NCBI RefSeq assembly: GCF_019799945.1
Contig: NZ_JABGCH010000001.1
Location: 1-64,000, forward strand
Reading direction: 5' to 3'
Origin: Modestobacter marinus
GTDB lineage: Bacteria; Actinomycetota; Actinomycetes; Mycobacteriales; Geodermatophilaceae
DNA: 64,000 nucleotides
Positions 60,947 to 64,000 of the stretch are shown in pieces (the stretch's first letter is position 1; every line of letters starts with the position of its first letter). Position numbers and translations under genes: made by a program. The notes beneath the pieces were generated by a model. It was not told where the DNA came from. It did not search any database and saw only the letters and a program-made list of their open reading frames with translations.

Positions 60947-62017
60947 TCAGTTCGGCACGGCCGGCAGGGCCTCGTCGGCGAACTCGTCGGTGTGCTTGCC
61001 CAGTGAGTCGGTGTGCAGGTGGGCCCACATGCGGGCGCCCCGGGCCGCGTCGAGGTAGACGACGCTGGCGGCGCCCTCGGTCCCGGTACCGCGCACCGGG
61101 GCGGTGAAGAAGGCGAGGCCGCCCGCGCGGAGCCCGCGCAGCGAGTAGGCGAGGGACAGCAGGTCCGTGTCGCTGAGCCCGTCGTCCACCGCGACCACGC
61201 CGGTCACCGCGAGGACGGTGGAGTCCAGCCCGCCCAGGGACTCGAACGCACCCTGGCCGAACAGCTTCCCGGTCATCGCCCGCAGGTAGTTCTGCTGGCG
61301 CCGCACCCGGTCGAAGTCGCCACCGGGCAGGCCGTACCGCTGGCCGACGTACCAGCGGGCCCGGTCGCCGTCGAGGTGGTTGACCCCCGCGGTGAAGGTG
61401 TACGGCCCGTTGGACGTGGTCGCGTCCACCACGACGTCCACCCCGCCCAGGGCGTCGGTCACCCGGGCCAGCCCGCCGAAGTCGATCGCGGCGTAGTGGT
61501 CGATCCGGACGTCGGTGAGCTGCTCGACCGTCTGGATCAGCAGCGTCGGACCGCCCCAGGCGTACGCAGCGTTGATCTTGTTCATGCCGCGCCCGGGGAT
61601 GGCGACCCACGAGTCACGCGGGATCGAGATCACCTGGACGTGCGCCCGGTCGGCCGAGACGCGGGCGATCATGATCGCATCCGAGCGGGCGTCGGGCAGC
61701 TCGCCCGGGGCGATCTCCGCCCGGGTGTCCGAGCCGACCAGCAGGAAGGTCACCGGGTCCGCCGGCGCCGCGGCGGCCGGGGTCGGCGGAGCGGGCCGGG
61801 CGGCCTCGTCGAGTCCGGCGAAGACGTCGCCGAGACGGTCGACGTTCCCGCCGTACCGGTGGCTCAGGACCCAGATCCCGCTCCCGAGGCCGAGGGCGAG
61901 GACCAGCGCCAGGACGCCGAGGCCCAGCAGTGCCCGGCGCAGTCCCCGCCGCCGGTCCGGCTGCGCCGGGACCGGCGACTGCGGCGCGGTCCGGTCGTCG
62001 ATGTCGACGCCATCCAT
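60947..62017 (-). CDS. LCP family glycopolymer ligase (LytR-CpsA-Psr)
   Basis: A 356-residue membrane-anchored phosphotransferase that moves glycan chains from undecaprenyl pyrophosphate carriers to peptidoglycan or arabinogalactan. A basic cytoplasmic N-terminus and one hydrophobic segment (LLGLGVLALVLALGLGSGIW) near residue 30 are followed by the LCP domain: LLVGSDTRAE near 92, ARSDAIMIARV near 109, VISIPRDSWVAIPG near 128, KINAAYAWGG near 146 and GDFDRVRRQQNYLRAM near 236. It is the probable last step for the polymer made in this region. Confidence 0.9.
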   Translation of the reverse strand: MDGVDIDDRTAPQSPVPAQPDRRRGLRRALLGLGVLALVLALGLGSGIWVLSHRYGGNVDRLGDVFAGLDEAARPAPPTPAAAAPADPVTFLLVGSDTRAEIAPGELPDARSDAIMIARVSADRAHVQVISIPRDSWVAIPGRGMNKINAAYAWGGPTLLIQTVEQLTDVRIDHYAAIDFGGLARVTDALGGVDVVVDATTSNGPYTFTAGVNHLDGDRARWYVGQRYGLPGGDFDRVRRQQNYLRAMTGKLFGQGAFESLGGLDSTVLAVTGVVAVDDGLSDTDLLSLAYSLRGLRAGGLAFFTAPVRGTGTEGAASVVYLDAARGARMWAHLHTDSLGKHTDEFADEALPAVPN

Positions 62018-62230
62018 CTGCTGCCCCCTGGTCCACGGTGATCGAGGGCCGACGGTAGGCGCGCCTAGGGGTCCGGCCCGGTCTTACCGGGGGGTGCCTC
62101 ACCCGAACGAGCGGCGGTCCCGTCCCGCCGTCGCCGGTCCGGGGGACGCCGGCACACCCGGCCCCTCCCGGCGGCCACCGCCCGGGGAGGGACCGTGAGG
62201 ATGGGGGCTCCTCAGCTGACGGGAGCCCCC

Positions 62231-62974
62231 ATGACCGCCGCCGACCACGCCCTCGCCGCCTCGCTCGCGAGCGAGGCCGGCAGGCTGCTGCTGCAGGTGC
62301 GGCAGCGCGACCTGCCCGATGCCGCCGCCCGCAAGACCGCGGGTGACGCCGAGTCCCACCGCTTCCTGGTCGGCGAGCTCGCGCGGCGACGGCCGCACGA
62401 CGCCGTCCTCTCCGAGGAAGGTGCCGACGACCCCGCCCGGCTGTCCGCGGACCGGGTCTGGATCGTCGACCCGCTCGACGGCACCCGGGAGTTCTCCGAG
62501 CCCGGCCGCGCCGACTGGGCGGTGCACGTCGCGCTGTGGGAGCGCGGGGAGCTGGTCGCCGGCGCGGTGGCCCTCCCCGCGGAGTCGGTCACCCTCTCGA
62601 CCCCCGAGCCGCCGTCCCCGGCGCCTCGAGCGGAGGGGCCGATCCGGCTGGTGGTGAGCCGGAGCCGGCCCCCGGTGCTGGTCGCCGAGCTCGCCGCCCG
62701 GCTGCGCGGGGATCTCGTGCCGCTGGGCTCGGCGGGGGTCAAGGCGATGGCGGTGGTCCGCGGCCAGGCCGACGCCTACGTGCACGGCGGGGGCCAGTAC
62801 GAGTGGGACTCGGCGGCGCCGGTGGCCGTGGCCCGGGCCGCGGGTCTGCACACGAGCCGGCTGGACGGCACGCCGCTGCGCTACAACCAGCCCAGCCCGT
62901 GGTCACCGGACCTGCTGGTCTGCCGCCCCGAGCTCGCCGACGACCTGCTGGGAGCACTCGCGGAGACCCTCTGA
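62231..62974 (+). CDS. cysQ: 3'(2'),5'-bisphosphate nucleotidase CysQ-like (inositol monophosphatase family)
   Basis: A 247-residue Mg-dependent phosphatase. Metal-binding motifs are LSEEG near residue 60, DPLDGTREF near 79 and WDSAAPVAVARAAG near 196. CysQ removes the 3' phosphate from PAP or PAPS. PAP is the by-product of sulfotransferases, so this gene fits the sulfotransferase at 52410-53324. The ATG at 62231 is chosen; a GTG or ATG further upstream would add about 12 residues. Inositol phosphatase activity cannot be excluded. Confidence 0.82.
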   Translation: MTAADHALAASLASEAGRLLLQVRQRDLPDAAARKTAGDAESHRFLVGELARRRPHDAVLSEEGADDPARLSADRVWIVDPLDGTREFSEPGRADWAVHVALWERGELVAGAVALPAESVTLSTPEPPSPAPRAEGPIRLVVSRSRPPVLVAELAARLRGDLVPLGSAGVKAMAVVRGQADAYVHGGGQYEWDSAAPVAVARAAGLHTSRLDGTPLRYNQPSPWSPDLLVCRPELADDLLGALAETL

Positions 62975-63074
62975 CGGGGCAGGTGGGATGGCTGGGACGA
63001 ACCGTCCCCGTTCGAGATCACCCTCCCCGGAGGGGTGGTCGGCGCGTGCCAGGGTCGAGGCGTTGCGGCCGGGC

Positions 63075-63103
63075 TCAAGTTCCCCCGCCGACGTACCGAT
63101 GGG
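63075..63103 (+). promoter_or_regulatory. FliA/WhiG-type sigma promoter candidate
   Basis: TCAAGTT at 63075-63081 and CCGATGGG at 63096-63103 are 14 bases apart and resemble the flagellar/sporulation sigma consensus TAAAGTT with GCCGATAA. Transcription would begin about at the ATG at 63110, giving a leaderless message. Confidence 0.4.
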
Positions 63104-63109
63104 ATCGAC

Positions 63110-63976
63110 ATGCCGTGGTGGGGATGGACGCTGATCGGGTGGACGGGGCTGGCTGTCGTCCTCGCCCCGCTGGTCGGGCTCGGCCTGCGCACGGCCGAGC
63201 GCCTCGACCGTCCGCGGCGGGGCCTCGTCGTCCCCTCGCCGGAACCCGCACCCTCGCCGGCCGGGCGTAGGCGGCGCCGCCGCATCCCCGTCCCGCCGAT
63301 CGCCGTCGCGCTGCTGCTCACCGGCGTCACGCTGCAGGCCGTCGGCTTCGTGATCCGGGCGACCGGCAACGAGCGCGGCGCGGCCCGGCTGTGGTCCATG
63401 GACCTGCCGCTGTCCGTTCCGCGCATGTTCGTCGCCGCCGTCTTCGCCGTCGCCGCCGTGTCCGCCTTCCTGGGCGCCGCTCGCGCCACCGGCCGCCGGC
63501 CGTGGTGGATCGCGGTCGGCATCGTTGCGGCGGTCGTCTCCGAGGTGAAGGCGGGCGGGACCGTGCACGTCCGCGCCCTGGAGACGCTGGGCGTGGCCGA
63601 CGACCCGGTGATCGCGACCCTGGGCAGCGCCGTCGTCGTCGGCGCCGTCCTCTCCCTCCTGTGGTGGCTCAGCCGGACCGAGCGCCGCGACCGGCGCCGG
63701 GTGCTCATCGCCTTCGGCATCTACGCGGTGGCCGCGGTCGGGCTCTCCGGCGCCTCGTCACTGCTGGCGCGGGCGGGAGCCGACGTGTTCTGGCGGGCGG
63801 GTGCCACCTTCGTCGAGGAGAGCGTCGAGGCCGGGGGTGCGGTCGCCGTCCTCACGGCCGTGCTCGTGGGCGTCGCGCCGCGACTGGTGCTGCCAGCCGA
63901 CTGGGCGCTGCGCCGCCGGGCGGATGCCGAGACGGTCGACGCGCCCGCCGCGCTGCCCAGCCGTCACCGCCCCTGA
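63110..63976 (+). CDS. Hypothetical polytopic membrane protein
   Basis: A 288-residue membrane protein with about seven hydrophobic segments. The N-terminal segment MPWWGWTLIGWTGLAVVLAP is followed by a basic loop (GRRRRRRIP), then hydrophobic stretches near residues 65, 105, 130, 165, 200 and 250. Glu and Asp residues in VFWRAGATFVEESVEAGG lie between two segments. I do not recognise the family. There is no ribosome site, but a FliA/WhiG-like promoter would place the transcript start at the ATG. Confidence 0.65.
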   Translation: MPWWGWTLIGWTGLAVVLAPLVGLGLRTAERLDRPRRGLVVPSPEPAPSPAGRRRRRRIPVPPIAVALLLTGVTLQAVGFVIRATGNERGAARLWSMDLPLSVPRMFVAAVFAVAAVSAFLGAARATGRRPWWIAVGIVAAVVSEVKAGGTVHVRALETLGVADDPVIATLGSAVVVGAVLSLLWWLSRTERRDRRRVLIAFGIYAVAAVGLSGASSLLARAGADVFWRAGATFVEESVEAGGAVAVLTAVLVGVAPRLVLPADWALRRRADAETVDAPAALPSRHRP

Positions 63977-64000
63977 CCGGTCACCGGCCCCCGTCGTCGG

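Overview
The window is chromosomal DNA of a very GC-rich actinobacterium (third codon positions are almost all G or C; GTG starts are common). The best clue to the family is the formate dehydrogenase gene at 26119-29409, whose selenocysteine position is an in-frame amber codon (TAG) followed by a textbook bacterial SECIS hairpin. UAG-directed selenocysteine has been reported for Geodermatophilus and Blastococcus, so I infer Geodermatophilaceae. This is inference from sequence features and memory of the literature; no database search was possible.

Layout. 83-3717 (minus): a short glycan block (GT4 glycosyltransferase, flippase, NAD-dependent epimerase). 3943-11701: housekeeping and small genes (FAD reductase, small lipoprotein, MaoC hydratase, NIPSNAP protein, Nudix hydrolase, EEP-family hydrolase, menB, two TetR-type regulators of which one is fused to a DUF5946-like domain, HAD hydrolase). 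11826-15475: a compact adenylation-carrier-thioesterase protein with its own phosphopantetheinyl transferase. 15536-15874: 163-bp tandem repeats next to gpgS. 17021-25950 (minus): a tightly overlapping series with two large GGDEF-EAL proteins of reciprocal degeneracy, an MBL-fold hydrolase, a DedA-type protein and a membrane phosphodiesterase. 26119-31703: the fdhA-fdhB-nrfD operon. 31846-35242: small membrane, frameshifted, degenerate-GGDEF and low-complexity genes on the minus strand.

35697-62974 is a large surface-polysaccharide region. It holds glycosyltransferases, an ABC exporter pair (Wzm/Wzt type), a GT2-methyltransferase fusion, a polysaccharide deacetylase, UDP-glucose dehydrogenase, an epimerase, an initiating sugar-phosphate transferase, a chain-length protein, an O-antigen polymerase/ligase-like protein, a Wzx-type flippase, a sulfotransferase, two P-loop kinase-like proteins, a secreted beta-helix-like lipoprotein, an LCP ligase and a CysQ-type phosphatase. 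Together they suggest a uronic-acid-containing, possibly sulfated polymer made by a Wzx/Wzy-type route and attached by LCP, with a separate ABC-exported glycan. A soluble histidine kinase and two LuxR-type regulators, one lacking its phosphoacceptor aspartate, sit inside the region and may control it. An IS110-family element lies between the sulfotransferase and a GT4 gene and has itself been interrupted by a complete 1021-bp IS5-family element.

The most striking content is the amber-selenocysteine formate dehydrogenase. A routine annotation would split it into two genes or call it a pseudogene. No tRNA, rRNA or CRISPR array was recognised, and selA, selB, selC and selD are not in the window.
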